DNA of 64,000 nt, taken from the NCBI RefSeq assembly GCF_027172205.1, contig NC_070603.1, positions 7,180,501 to 7,244,500 of the forward strand, read 5' to 3'. Origin of the DNA: Podarcis raffonei (lineage: Eukaryota; Chordata; Lepidosauria; Squamata; Lacertidae). A program made the translations under genes and the position numbers. The notes under the pieces were generated by a model. It did no database searches. It worked only from the letters and a program-made list of their open reading frames with translations, and was not told the origin of the DNA. Below, piece by piece: positions 1 to 12,600 of the stretch (the first letter of the stretch is position 1; each line of letters opens with the position of its first letter).

Positions 1-154
1 GCTTTGGGTTTCTTTGTATCTGTCTCTGTCTCTTCTCTGGTTGCTCCACAACTAGCAGCTATATTATTGTTTTGTTTTGGGTATCTAGTGGTCTATAGTG
101 AACTCAGACTTCGGGGACTTTGTCAAGCTCCTCCCTGATTTTTTTAAAAAAATA

Positions 155-419
155 TACTGTATTTTTTGCTCTATAAGACTCACTTTTCCCCCTCCTAAAA
201 AGTAAGTGGAAATGTGTGTGCGTCTTATGGAGCGAATGCAGGCTGCACAGCTATCACAGAAGCCAGAACAGCAAGAGGGATCGCTGCTTTCACTGCACAG
301 CGATCCCTCTTGCTGTTCTGGCTTCTGAGATTCAGAATATTTTTTTTTCTTGTTTTCCTCCTCCAAAAACCAGGTGCGTCTTGTGGTCTGGTGCGTCTTA
401 TACAGCGAAAAATACAGTA
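155..419. mobile_element. MITE, TACYGTATTTTT-type inverted repeats
   Basis: Ends TACTGTATTTTTTGC and GCGAAAAATACAGTA are inverted. An inner palindrome (about 258-328) carries AGCCAGAACAGCAAGAGGGA and its complement. Relatives at 15633, 28141, 30460, 45408 and 57538. Confidence 0.75.
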
Positions 420-534
420 TTTATTGGGGTCTTCTGAGGGGATCAGCTAAGCCCACCAGTAAAGAGAGGAAAATGTCTGGGTCACAGCTGGTTGAATTTA
501 ACTAACTGCTACTCAAAGAAGTCCCACTGGAATT

Positions 535-790
535 AATGAAATGCTCCCCTATTTCATTTTCTGAAATGATATGTAAAGCAAAGCAAAGCAAAGCTGTCCT
601 TCAAAATTCACACTTCTCTGAATTTTGTAATGCAGTTCTTCCTCCAAGAAGTCATCGCTAAAATGTGCAAATAAATTCATATATTAGCAAAAAGAACATA
701 CAAAAAATGTATTTGCTTTGTAACCATGTGTATGTGTTAGGCAAAATTGCATAACAACTTGTATATTAGGAGAAATTTGCATGCTGATGA
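535..790. repeat. AT-rich dispersed repeat family, copy 1
   Basis: Shares CACACTTCTCTGAATTTTG followed by GCAGTTCT with copies near 15534 and 21826. Unclassified; possibly an old hAT-type MITE. Confidence 0.4.
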
Positions 791-792
791 AT

Positions 793-1151
793 TTTGTTGT
801 TGTTGTTTAGTTGTTTAGTCATGTCCACCTCTTCGTGACCCCATGGACCAGAGCACGCCAGGCACTCCTGTCTTCCACTGCCTCCCACAGTTTGGTCAAA
901 CTCATCCTGGTAGCTTCGAGAACACTGTCCAACCATCTCGGCCTCTGTCGTCCCCTTCTCCTTGTGCCCTCCATCTTTCCCAACATCAGGGTCTTTTCCA
1001 GGGAGTCTTCTCTTCTCATGAGGTGCCCAAAGTATTGGAGCCTCAGCTTCAGGATCTGTCCTTCCAGTGAGCACTCAGGGCTGATTTCCTTCAGAATGGA
1101 TAGGTTTAATCTTCTTGCAGTCCATGGGACTCTCAAGAGTCTCCTCCAGCA
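793..1151 (-). mobile_element. BovB (RTE) LINE 3' fragment
   Basis: Reverse strand reads the C-terminal BovB ORF ([34 protein letters not shown]) and ends at a (CAA)n-like tail. 5' truncated. Confidence 0.88.
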
Positions 1152-1188
1152 TGAATTTGCAAGAAGACTTTTAATAACAATTATAATC

Positions 1189-1374
1189 AGTGCTTTTTTT
1201 CTGGGGGGACGCAGGGGTAAGTGTACCCCTAAACATTTTGTGGATCTTTGTACTTTTGTCCATTTACTGTATTTATTTTTCCTGATTTGAACTATAAAAT
1301 GGTGGTTTTCTTGAGTCAAAATGAGAGTACCCCAAACGTTGTGTTGTTTTGTTTTGTTTTTAGGAAAAAAGCAA
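1189..1374. mobile_element. Small MITE, CAGTGCTTTTTT ends
   Basis: CAGTGCTTTTTTTCTGGGGG faces TTTTAGGAAAAAAGCAATG. Flanks ATTATAAT and ATAATAAT may be a degraded 8-bp hAT target duplication. Confidence 0.45.
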
Positions 1375-1612
1375 TGATAATAATAATTGCAAAATGATGT
1401 GGAAACGTGGAGAACTGAATTTGTGTGAGAGAGAAACCAAAACCGACAGATTTGCCTACCAGTTGGCAGGAAAGGCCCATAGTGGAGAAAGAGAGATGAA
1501 AGAGGGAAGGAGGCAATAGCACCACCAAAATTTATGGTCCAATTTGCTGTAGAATGGGAGACATTGCAATGATGGTGGGGTGATTTTAAGGGAAGAGGTG
1601 CACATGCATGCA

Positions 1613-1950
1613 GTAAAGGTAAAGGGGACCCCTGGCAATTAGGTCCAGTCGTGGCCGACTCTGGGGTTGCGGTGCTCATCTCGCTTTATTGGCCGAGGGA
1701 GCCGGCGTACAGCTTCTGGGTCATGTGGCCAGCATGACTAAGCCGCTTCTGGCGAACCAGAGCAGTGCATGGAAACACCGTTTTCCTTCCCGCTGGGAAG
1801 GTATCTACTTGCACTTTGATGTTCTTTTGAACTGCTAGGTTGGCAGGAGCAGGGACTGAGCAACGGGAGCTCACCCCGTTGCGGGGATTTGAACCGCCGA
1901 CCTTCTGATCAGCAAGTCCTAGGCTCTGTGGTTTAACCCACAGAGACACT
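1613..1950 (-). mobile_element. tRNA-derived squamate SINE (ACA type)
   Basis: Reverse strand has the tRNA-like head with a GGTTCAAATCC B box, the body through TAGTCATGCTGGCCACATGA, and a tail ending CCCTTTACCTTTAC. Confidence 0.85.
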
Positions 1951-1959
1951 TAGTCATAA

Positions 1960-2960
1960 GCATGCTTAAAAACGTTTTGCAAAAATAAAGGTTTTAAAAA
2001 GTAGAAAAGGGTGGAAGAAAACACACACAGCATTCCCTCCTTTTGTTATCTGGTAGATTTGCAGGTCTAGTCATCAGCTGCTGCTGGACATGCAGCATAG
2101 TGTCCTCGCCTGCCACACCCATTGGCTAATTCTCATTGAGCCAGTCCACTTCCCCCTTGTGATGATTATTCAGGGAAGAGCATAAATGTACGTGAATTTA
2201 TGTATTTATGGAAATCTATCCAAATTTTATCTGTGTTTATTGATGTGTTTGGCTGTATTTGAATGTATTTGAATTCTGGAAAATATTTGAAGAAATGTGT
2301 AAGTTGAGATTTTCATTCCTTCAGATGCTGGAGACTTTTCACCCATTCTGTAGCTATATCAGGAAATAATATTGCACAAGCTATTGCATATTTTAACAAT
2401 ATTATCATGTGTTATTGTTATTTTCAATTAGTCATACTCAGAATAGATCCATTGAAATATTGGTCTATTGATTTCAATAGGTCTATCCTGTGCATGACTT
2501 ATTATTATTATTAGTAGTAATAATAATAATCTTTTAATGGTTGGCTCATCATTGTTTTATGTTTGCTTTTTATTTGTAAGCTGCATTGAGCACATGCTTT
2601 GTAGGGGGGAAATGTAGGGTACACACACACACACTTATATTTATTGCACTTTCCATTTCAACAGCTTTCAATGTTAGCTTTCCAACTTGTGTAGAAGAAA
2701 GGGGGCTGCCCCCAAAGTTGATGGGCATTTTGGAGTGCATGTGCAGCATCTTGTGATCAATTACGTGAGGCGGGGCTTACTTGCCCCCTCCCAATATTTT
2801 ATTCAAGTTGGAACCCCTGCCATTAACAATCTAAAAAACAAGAACCAGGGAGAGTGAAAAATACAGCTTTGTAGATTGTGCATTCTGGACAATGACTAGT
2901 AGCTGTGTATATTTTATAGGCTCAATAAGCCACACTTGGCTTTTTTTAATTAAGCACAGC
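1960..2960. other. No gene recognised upstream of gene A
   Basis: AT-rich sequence with short simple repeats (ATT near 2510, CA near 2622). No exon or complete element could be supported. Confidence 0.5.
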
Positions 2961-2963
2961 ATT

Positions 2964-2978
2964 CCAAGCTCATAAATG
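2964..2978 (+). promoter_or_regulatory. Conserved upstream block of gene A with HOXC13-type site
   Basis: CCAAGCTCATAAATG lies 72 bp before the TATA box. Gene B has CCAAGCTAATAAATG 75 bp before its own. The reverse strand reads TTTATGAG, which fits the TT(A/T)ATNPuPu consensus reported for HOXC13 on hair keratin promoters. Binding is inferred. Confidence 0.5.
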
Positions 2979-3035
2979 CTGGAAACGTTCTGATCTCCCC
3001 ATTATGAGACTGCCAAGCCCAGTTCTCCAAAGAGA

Positions 3036-3041
3036 TATAAA
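3036..3041 (+). promoter_or_regulatory. TATA box of gene A
   Basis: GATATAAAGG lies 104 bp before the start codon, and the same string lies 106 bp before the gene B start. By TATA spacing the transcript should begin near 3065, giving a 5' UTR of about 75 bases. Confidence 0.8.
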
Positions 3042-3139
3042 GGCCAAGCTCTTTTCAGAGTGGATCAGGTTGTTTTGTGTGGGCCCTTCCTGCAATTTTT
3101 AACTCTCCTCGTTTTCGAACGCATTTAACTTCAGAAGCA

Positions 3140-3607
3140 ATGTCTTCTCCATCGAGCCCTGGAAACGGACCCAGCAGCTTTACTTCCTGCTCAGCTGTCC
3201 TTCCGCCGATCGGGAGCAAAGACCGTACCAGCTCTCCCAGCCCTTCAAGGGGATCCAGCTCTGGGTTCAGGGCAGCTGGTTACTTTAGCAGCAGAAGTCT
3301 GGGTGGCATCAGCTCAAGAAGATCCAGAAGTTCCAGTGGTGGCTACCACTCCGCTAGATATGGATATGGCCATCGGGGAGTCGGCTATTCTGGCACTGGA
3401 TTCAGTCACAGTCCTTATGGCTCATATGGGTTTAGGCGACCCGTTGCCAGCGGAACTGGGACGCCCTTCATCACTCCTGTGACTTGCAATGAGTCTCTGT
3501 TGCAACCTCTCAACCTGGAAATCAACTCTGCCGCCCAAGCGATGAAATGCCAGGAGAAGAACGAGCTCCAGTGCCTGAACAGCAAATTTGCCTGTTTCAT
3601 TGACAAG
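3140..3607 (+). CDS. Gene A exon 1 (head and start of coil 1A)
   Basis: Encodes residues 1-156. The head is Ser/Gly/Tyr-rich and contains [11 protein letters not shown], followed by the helix-initiation start [11 protein letters not shown]. The donor is AAG|GTGAGT, phase 0, at the position usual for type II keratins. Confidence 0.93.
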
Positions 3608-6600
3608 GTGAGTTAAGAGGTCAGCATTCAATGCGATGCTTTGACCATGTATCTTTAAAGCCTGCTGTTCAATCATTGACATGCTATTTGCCCCAAAGCC
3701 CCTAAATTCCAACTGCATAAAAAATACTGGAAAGCAAACTGAAATAGGAAAATATGAACTTGTGCAAGGAAATGTCAGAGATGGGAGACTTTTGCTCACC
3801 AAAGACAGATGCCAGCTGCTTCCAATTCTCCTGTGAATGCAATGGCATCTTCAAGAGAGAACAGGCCCTTTCTCTGTCCCCCTCCCTTCCCAGTTGATAC
3901 TAAACTAATCTGCATCTCTTGGACCAATGTGCAGATTGGAACTTGGTTGTCTTCTGGCTTCAACACTGCCCAATTGTTCCGATCCAGTTTTCTACACAAA
4001 AAAAGTTTTGGGATACATTAAAAAATGTGTATTTTATAAGAAAAGAATGTTTAGAGATGCATCTTTGGAGAGAAAATGTTTTTTAAATACATATTTAAAT
4101 GTGGGTTTTCATGTGGCTATTGTGGGGCAGGGGGAGCATGTGGAAAGAGGGCAGGAGAGACTTCTGGTTGAACACATGGAAAAGTGTCATAAACCATGAA
4201 GGGACTGGTTTGCCCATCCTTACTCACTTTGAGAGCACATGGACAACAGCTGCTATTACACAGAAGAAGTGGCCAGTGTGAGATTCTCTTATACATTTTC
4301 GGACTTCGCTCCTCTCCAAGGTAGTAATGCAGTTAGGTAATCTTAGACTCTGAACCTAATGGCCTTGTGTCCTCTGCAACCGCTTTAGATGGCAACATGG
4401 AATACTTCACTTACTTTGAAATCTGGTAAGCCACCCCTGAGGCATTTGATGGCCCTCCTGCTCATTGCGTGACCAGGCGGCGACAGCCCCAGCCCCCAGG
4501 GATCATAAGCAAGGAATAAAGACTCTGACAACGTTATATGGAATTAAAATTAGGCCACAACTTTATTAAACTTCCGAATGTAGGAAGAACTTGGCTTAGG
4601 CCTTGGGTTTGTATCCCTCCCAGCCCCACAGCTGGGGGAACTGGGGCACATCAGGGTAAATGGGATATGGGGGGTGCTCTGCGAGATGTAAGTGTAGCAG
4701 GCAGCCCAGTCCATATCCACACACACAGGGTAGTTCACTGACAACCTTTCAGGGTATGGCTAGTGACACCCCTTTAAGAGGGGACCCTGGAATCGCAGCT
4801 GCAGGGGTGTGAGTCACCACTTCATGCCCCCCATTATAGGGAAGAAAAGACTAAAGGATTCCACCCAAGGCCATAACCGCCAAAGTTCTGACAAATTGCT
4901 ACGGGGAAGACAAAACCTGCCAAAGCAGGAAAATTTCTTCCCAGTCTTTCAACAGCAACCAGTCATAGTCAGGGGTCCCTTTACCTTTACCTTTACCTTT
5001 ACTTCGGGTTAAGAACTTAATTTGTTCTGGAGGTCTGTTCTTAACCTGAAACCATTCTTAACCTGAGGTACCACTTTAGCTAATGGGGCCTCCTGCTGCC
5101 GCCACGCCGCTGCTGCACGATTTCTGTTCTCATCCTGAGGCAAAGTTCTTAACCCGAGGTACTACTTCCAGGTTAGCGGAGTCTGTAACCTGAAGCATTT
5201 GTAACCCGAAGCGTTTGCAACCCAAGGTACCACTGTAGTCTCCAAACATCTGGAGGGCCAAGTTTGGCCATGCCTGGAGCAATGGACCAGTTGTCTGATT
5301 TATCATAAGGCTAAAGTTCCTATAGCTTATTTGCAGAAGGTTTGGGAGTTTTCTTTTTTCTTTTTCTACTAGATTCTGGTCTGTTTAGAGCTTATTGGAT
5401 TTGCGGCGCTAGAAACCTTGTGGTGTGGAATCAAGTATGACCTGTGCTCACCTGAACTTTTTCAGCATCCCAATGCTAACAGAAAAATCCAGATTAGAAA
5501 TTGTCCAGAAGAACAAGTGGGGAGAGCGGCGTAGCACTCATAGCGTGTTTGTGGGCTTCTAAGAGGTGTCTGGTTAGCCACTATGGAAACAGGATGCTGG
5601 GCTGAATGGGCTTTCAAGCCAATCAAGCAGTAGTCAGATAACTGTATGTGGTTGAAGACAAAGGGAGAATTCTGTTTGACCCAAGCTTTAACAGTGTGAA
5701 AATCGCAGGTCATTGGCTCTGTATTTGTGTGTAGATAGAGAATGCTGAAGGATGCAGAGTAAACATGAGGGAGAAGGTAGAAATTGGATTTTTCTTTCTC
5801 CTTATTTTGCTGAGATCATTTTGCATATTGCTCTTTGATTTTTATTTATTTTTTAATTGTAGGACTGTTCACAGCATACAATAAAAACAGTTTCAAAAGA
5901 CCCAACAGTGGGTTCATTCAGTGGGACATATTGTGTTGCTTTTCCTTATTATAATGCTAGTTCTTCTCTCAGGTTTGGTAATGTTCCTTTCACACTTCAG
6001 TGCCTGTTGCATTATGGATCCGTGGTCTCTCCCCACCCCCTTACTTATATACCAGCATGTTGCATTAAATTTCACTCACACCAGTGACACACTACTCTCC
6101 CACAATTTCTGCACATGTGTGATTTTGTTTCCCCATGATCCTCGCCTGGAAACAGCTGTATGCTGGTATACTGCCCCAAATTTCACCACTTTCACAATTT
6201 TTCAGGTTAAGGGGGCTGCATAGGGATTCCCCCCCCCCGAATTATGTAACATAGTAAAGGTAAAGGGACCCCTGGCCAGTCGTGACCAACTCTGGGGTCG
6301 AGGTGCTCATCTCACTTTATTGGCCGAGGGAGCCAGCATACAGCTTCCGGGTATGTTGCCAGCATGACTAAGCCCCTTCTGGTGAACCACAGCAGCGCAC
6401 GGAAACGCCGTTTACCCTCCCTCCCAGAGCGGTACCTATTTATCTACTTGCACTTTGAGGTGCTTTCGAACTGCTAGGTTGGCAGGAGCAGGGACCGAGC
6501 AATGGGAGCTCACCCCGTCGCGGGGATTCAAACCGCCGACCTTCTGATCGGCAAGTCCTAGGCTGTGTGGTTTAACCCACAGCGCCACCCGCGTCCCTCA

Positions 6601-9600
6601 TGTAACATAGAAATGACCCCTAAACACGAGTTATATTCCATTAGCTCTCCAGAAGTAGCTTTTACATCATGTGAATGCTCCAGTATAATGTGGAATTTAA
6701 CAGTTTGGCAAATGCTAGGGAATAGAATAAAACACTTCCAGCAGCAATTTAAAAACCTGCTGAAGCTGAACCACTGTCTTTTTGCCGGGTGGGGCACTTT
6801 TTTATTGCTGTTGTTGTTGAGAAAATTTGGGAGGGGGTGAATTGATTTTGGGGAGACATGGAAAAGAAATTAATGTTTTGGAGCTTGGTTTATTAGAACT
6901 TAATGTTTCAGGATTTGAATATTTTGATGGTTTAGTTTTGCAGAGGCTGGAAATTTGTGGTCTCAGCCAAATCACTTGTTCCCAAGTCTGACACATTTGC
7001 CTTCTGAAGCAGAAATGGTTGTGGGGATCAAGTGAGGCTTGGGAATAAGCCTCTTTATCTGCTTTGCATTCAGTTTGTTGTCTTGGGCAAGTCACATCTA
7101 GTCCAGTATCCTCCCTGAACAGTGAATTTGTAAGATGCTTTTGCAAACACATGAACTAAACCATTCAGTAATCCATTGTCACATCTATCAAAACTTATTT
7201 GTACTGTTGAATTTATCTTAATGCTACCACTGTTTTTAAATGAACACAATTTTCACCCATATATTCAGTAAGCATTTTCCAGTCTTCTTTAAACATACAT
7301 TCTTCTTGTTCTCTTAATCTATATGTTAAATCTACACTGCCCACTTTTTGAAAGGAGAGATGGGTGCTCTGTGTATTCTCCTGTAATGCTTGGTCACGTA
7401 CCCTATGCATTTGCAACAATACAACTTTACTTATTGTAAAAGCACAATAAGCCTCCAGTGTATTCTGCTTTGAGGAAACTAACCCTGCCAATGTTTATTT
7501 GAATTTTCCTTCTTTTCTTCCTTCCAGAGCACAAAATACTATTCCAGGCACTAATGTTTACACTTATATTGTACATGTAGTGGAATGTGCTTGGGAAATC
7601 AGACATAAGAAATAAAAATACAAAATGATTTTTTCCAGGATCACTCCATTAGCATGGCGCTTGCTGGCTGCAGACAGGAGCTAATGGATAGGCTTTGTGA
7701 ATTTAAATGCCCCCTGTTCCTTTCTCAACTTAGAGGTAGTGCTCTTTCAGTGTCAATCTTCCTTACAGGGTTGTTGTAATGGATACAGGATCCATTGCAA
7801 TGGCAGATAGGATAGTCCTCATGCAGAACTTTTCTGCAAAACTGATATGGGGGTTTCAGTCCCAGTGAAATCCCTTTGCATGTGTTTTCCTCCTTGTGAA
7901 TACATCCAAATCAGCTACATGGGAGAAAGGCAAGGTCGGGGTGGCCCTCTATGTCACATGGTACAAAAAAGAGTGAAAACAATGCTCTCTGATACCATAA
8001 TCTAGGGGTGATGACATTTTTCAGCTCAAGGGCCACATTCCTTTCTTGGCAACCTTCTGGGGGCCACCTGTCAGTGAAGGTTAGAGCAAAAGTGGGCAGA
8101 GCAAGGAATGGGAATTTTACTTTTGTGCCATAGCCTGGTTTATTCATGTCTCACATGCCCTTCTCTATCCTCTGCCGAGGCAAGCAAGCAGCATTATCAG
8201 AGTTCGAGAACATATTCCAGCTAGGCAAAAACATGCAATGGAAGTGCAAAGAAAGGCTGATGTGGCTCAGAATTGGATGTGGCTTGGGGGACTGTCAAGG
8301 GCCAGATAGGGAACTCCAGAAGGTCACATGTGGTCCACCCAGGACATGAGGATCCTCATCCCCAATCTATGCCCTTATAGACATTCTGTGTTGTACGGAG
8401 GCAGATCAGCAGAAGCATTTCTCTGCACATATATCTGCCTTCTCAACTGAAGTACATGTAGGAGCTTCCTGTGTCTGTATCACAGTTCACATGGGGACCA
8501 GTTCAAAGTGCATGGGGGTTTGGATGGTTGAACGTTCCAAAAAAGCATTCTTTCTCCAGTTTAGTTTCTTACATTGTTGTTTAGTCGTTTAGTTGTGTCC
8601 GACTGTTCGTGACCCCATGGACCAGAGCATGCCAGGCACTCCTGTCTTCCACTGCCTCCCGCAGTTTGGCCAAACTCATCCTGGTAGCTTCGAGAACACT
8701 GTCCAACCATCTCGTCCTCTGTTGTCCCCTTCTCCTTGTGCCTTCCATCTTTCCCAACATCACGGTCTTTTCCAGGGAATCTTCTCTTCTCATGAGGTGG
8801 CCAAAGTATTGGAGCCTCAGCTTCAGGATCTGTCCTTCCAGTGAGCACTCAGGGCTGATTTCCTTAAGAATGGATAGGTTTGATCTTCTTGCAGTCCATG
8901 GGACTCTCAAGAGTCTCCTCCAGCACCATAATTCAAAAGCATCAATTCTTCGGCGATCAGCCTTCTTTATGGTCCAGCTCTCACTTCCATACATCACTAC
9001 TGGGAAAACCATAGCTTTGACTATACAGACCTTTGTTGGCAAGGTGATGTCTCTGCTTTTTAAGATGCTGTCTAGTTTCTTACATAGCATGTGAATAAAT
9101 AACATGATCAACCAACACACCACCCTTTGGGTGTTTTTTTAATGGTCTCCCTTAAGCTGCTTTTGCTCTCCATTCAGGTCCGGTTCCTGGAGCAGCACAA
9201 CCTGATGCTGAAGACCAAGTGGGACTTCTTGAAGGAGAAGAAGCGCCAGAAAAGCCACATGGAGCCCCTGTTTAGTGAATACATCAGTAGGCTGAGGAAG
9301 GAGCTGGAGTGCCTGGAATGGGAGAGGAATCAGCTGAAGGTCGAAATGAACAATTGGAGAGAAAGCATGGAAGGGAACAAGAAGAGGTGAACTCCAGGGC
9401 TGGGTTCAGCATTTTTCTTCTAAGTGGCCTGGTCTGAGGTGGGTCACAACAGCAGCATGACTGAATAACAGGGTTATTCTCTGCAGGTTATTCTCTGCAT
9501 TAGGCCCACCATGTTTTCCTCAGTGAAGTGGTAAATCTTGGTTCAAGGTAGTTTGTTAAAGGTGCTGGGAACTGTAGCTCTGTGATGGTTGAACTACAGC

Positions 9601-12600
9601 TCCGAGGATTCTTTGTGGGAAGCCGTGTGGTGTGAGTTGCACTGCTTGGCAGCAGGTGGCCGTTGGCTCAATGCTCTCAATGCTCACATTGAGAACTCTT
9701 CAACTTTTTCAGACCTGGCACCCACCTTTAACCCAATCATGCACTGGGTGGTAAAAAGGTAATGAATCCCTGACAGTTAAGTCCAGTAGCAGATGACTCT
9801 GGGGTTACGGCACGCATCTCGCTTTACAGGCCGGGGGAGCCAGCATTTGTCCTCAGAAAGTTTTTCCGGGTCATGTGGCCAGCATGACTAAGCCGCTTCT
9901 GGCGCAATGGAACACCAAAACCAGAGCAGTGCACAGAAACGCCGTTTACCTTCCCACTGGAGCGGTACCTATTTATCTACTTGCACTTTTTGGTGTGCTT
10001 TCAAACTGCTAGGTTGAAAGGAGCAGGGACTGAGCAACGGGAGCTCATCCCATTATGTGGATTTGAACTGCTGACCTTCTGATTGGCAAGCCCAAGAGGC
10101 TCAGTGGTTTAGACCACAATGCCACCTGCGTCCCCGATGCACTGGGTGACCCAGTGCCAATAGGTATTTGTATGGGGACTGTGCTGCTGTTGCGATCCAC
10201 ATCAGACCAGGCCACAACCTGGTAGTGGGTCAGGATGACCAATGGCCCAAACTCCTGTCATTCATTCATTCATTCATTCATTCATTCATTTATTTCCCAC
10301 TCTTCCCCAACTGGCTACATGGGCATATGCAACTGGCTACATTTTGTATATGCAGGGACCTTAGTATGATGGGGGCACCTTGAGTCATGTGAGCCATGGA
10401 GCCTGTGCCTAGAATATGAACCTGCCCAATACATTTTGCTGCCCGATGCAAAGGAATGATGGTAGCTTCCCGACACCACCGGCATTCTGTGTACACAAAC
10501 CAGCCAGACAGGCAGTTGAATCTTATTTCAACATTGGTGATGGGACAGCTGGCTAGCTTAGATAGTACAGGGCAGATCACACAAAACTCACTGCTCTGTC
10601 TTCCAACAACTTCTTGCCACTCCTTGCCATTGCCACCACTCTGCCTAATGTTAGGGCCGGCTTTGATTGGGAAGTGGTCCAGCCTACCCATAAGTGGACT
10701 ATTTCAACGAGACCCCAAGGCTTAACAAGTCACTATCGGGCTAGTCATTTGAGGACATAATGACCTTCTATTTAGAAAGGCCTTCCTTTCTTTGTGGTTC
10801 AACATGGTGATATTAATTATTAGTCAGTAACGCACAAAGTCTGTCTTTATAACCTCCCCAGGTTTGAGGAAGAATGCAGTCGAAGGACCTGTGCTGAAAA
10901 CGAATATGTTGCACTTAAAAAGGCAAGTGATGGGCATATTTCTGCTAAAGACCTTGAGAGAATTATTGGTGGTTTGTTGGTATGGTATCAGAATGGATCA
11001 GATGTAGAGAAGAAGTATTGCAAGAATATGATCACTTTGTTCTGGAGAACAAATGCAGTGTAGTGACTTGACCAAAGTGTGGCCTTCCATGTGACGTGGG
11101 ACTATAATTTCCATCATCTTTCCCCATCACCAATGCTGCCTGGGGCTGATGGTAATGGAGTCCAGCAACATCTAAAAGGCCTCAGGTTCTCCTTCCCTGG
11201 TCAAGGTGAAGACTCAAAAGACCTGGCTTGAAGCACTTCAAGCAGATCAGTATTTATTTATGTTTTATTGATTTTTAACAATATCTTCATGGATTAAAAT
11301 CTGCTGATTTTATTATAGCTTTGCATGTTGTATACCAGCTAGATAAACCTTTTATGAAAGTGCAAATTATTCATAAATGTCCTGAACACAACCAGAACAA
11401 TGAGGATAAGCAAGTGGATTTTTAATTATTTATTGACAAAGCACTCGGTTACATCAGCTTCTAACATGCAAGTGATGTACAACAATACTCCTCGCTCACT
11501 AGCTGTCTAGGCAACCCAGATAGTAGGAGCTGTGATGAAACTTTGCTTCAGCACTGTACCTTTTTGTCTTCTCCTAGGAAGTGGATTGTGTCTTCATGGA
11601 CAAATCACAGAAAGAAGCCAAGGTGGAAACTTTAATGCAAGACATCTGCTTTTACAGAAATACATTTGAAGAGGTAACAAGGAATGTTTATATTTGATCA
11701 TGCTGCTTGGTTGTCATCACAAAATGGTTCCCATGGTCCCATCTGGAAGGTCAGAGGCTCCCCTCCCCTCTTATTTAAGATGAAGGCTGTCATCCTAAGA
11801 GCCCCTGAAATAAGTGGAAATAAATGTACCCTTCTTGACTTGTACAGCTCAACTGATATGTACACAGGGTCATTGTCACACCTGAATGTGCACCTCAACT
11901 ATTTGTGTACACAGGCACTCAGATTGTATACTTGTTGAATATTATGTGTGAATACCACTTTATGTAGACATAAACATGTTTAAGGTTTAGGTACAAGCAT
12001 CTATTTTTTAGACTTAAAAAAACTTATCCCAAGTAAAATAATTTACTATCCAACTCAGGATTGTGACATTAAAAAAAGGAAATTCAAAAGCCACAGGCTG
12101 AATCTATTCCGTGTAATTCATAGGAAATATGTGAGTTGCAGTCATGCATCTCAGACACTTGTGTCACAGTGAAAATGGACAACAGCCGAGGCCTGGATGT
12201 GGGCTGCATCATTGAAGAGTTCCACCGTCGGTACGAAGACATTGCCTCCCGGAGTCGAGCCGAGGCTGAGGCTTGGTGCCAGTGCCAGGTTCATTGATCT
12301 GTCTTCTTGAACATCTCCATTATATATGTTTTGTGTGTGTGTATGTGTGTGTGTGTGTAGGTGTGTGTGTACCCCATACTAGCCATTATGACTATGCTCC
12401 ACCTAAATAGCTGGAGACAGCAATGTTTCTCGATACCAGTTGCTGGAACACACAGGAGAGGGAGATGTGATCAAATCCTGCTTGTAGGTTTCCCAAAGGT
12501 TTTTGGTTGGCCATTGCGTGGTGATTCCCGCCTCCCCCCAATTGGAATAAATAAAGACACAGGACACCATTATTTTAGGTTAATGGGCAAAAATTGGCCA

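Noticed and set aside
819-1679. Open frame of 286 codons on the - strand
   Set aside because: BovB C-terminus joined by chance to intergenic and SINE sequence.
8581-9123. Open frame of 180 codons on the - strand
   Set aside because: C-terminal fragment of BovB reverse transcriptase ORF; no 5' part of the element is present.
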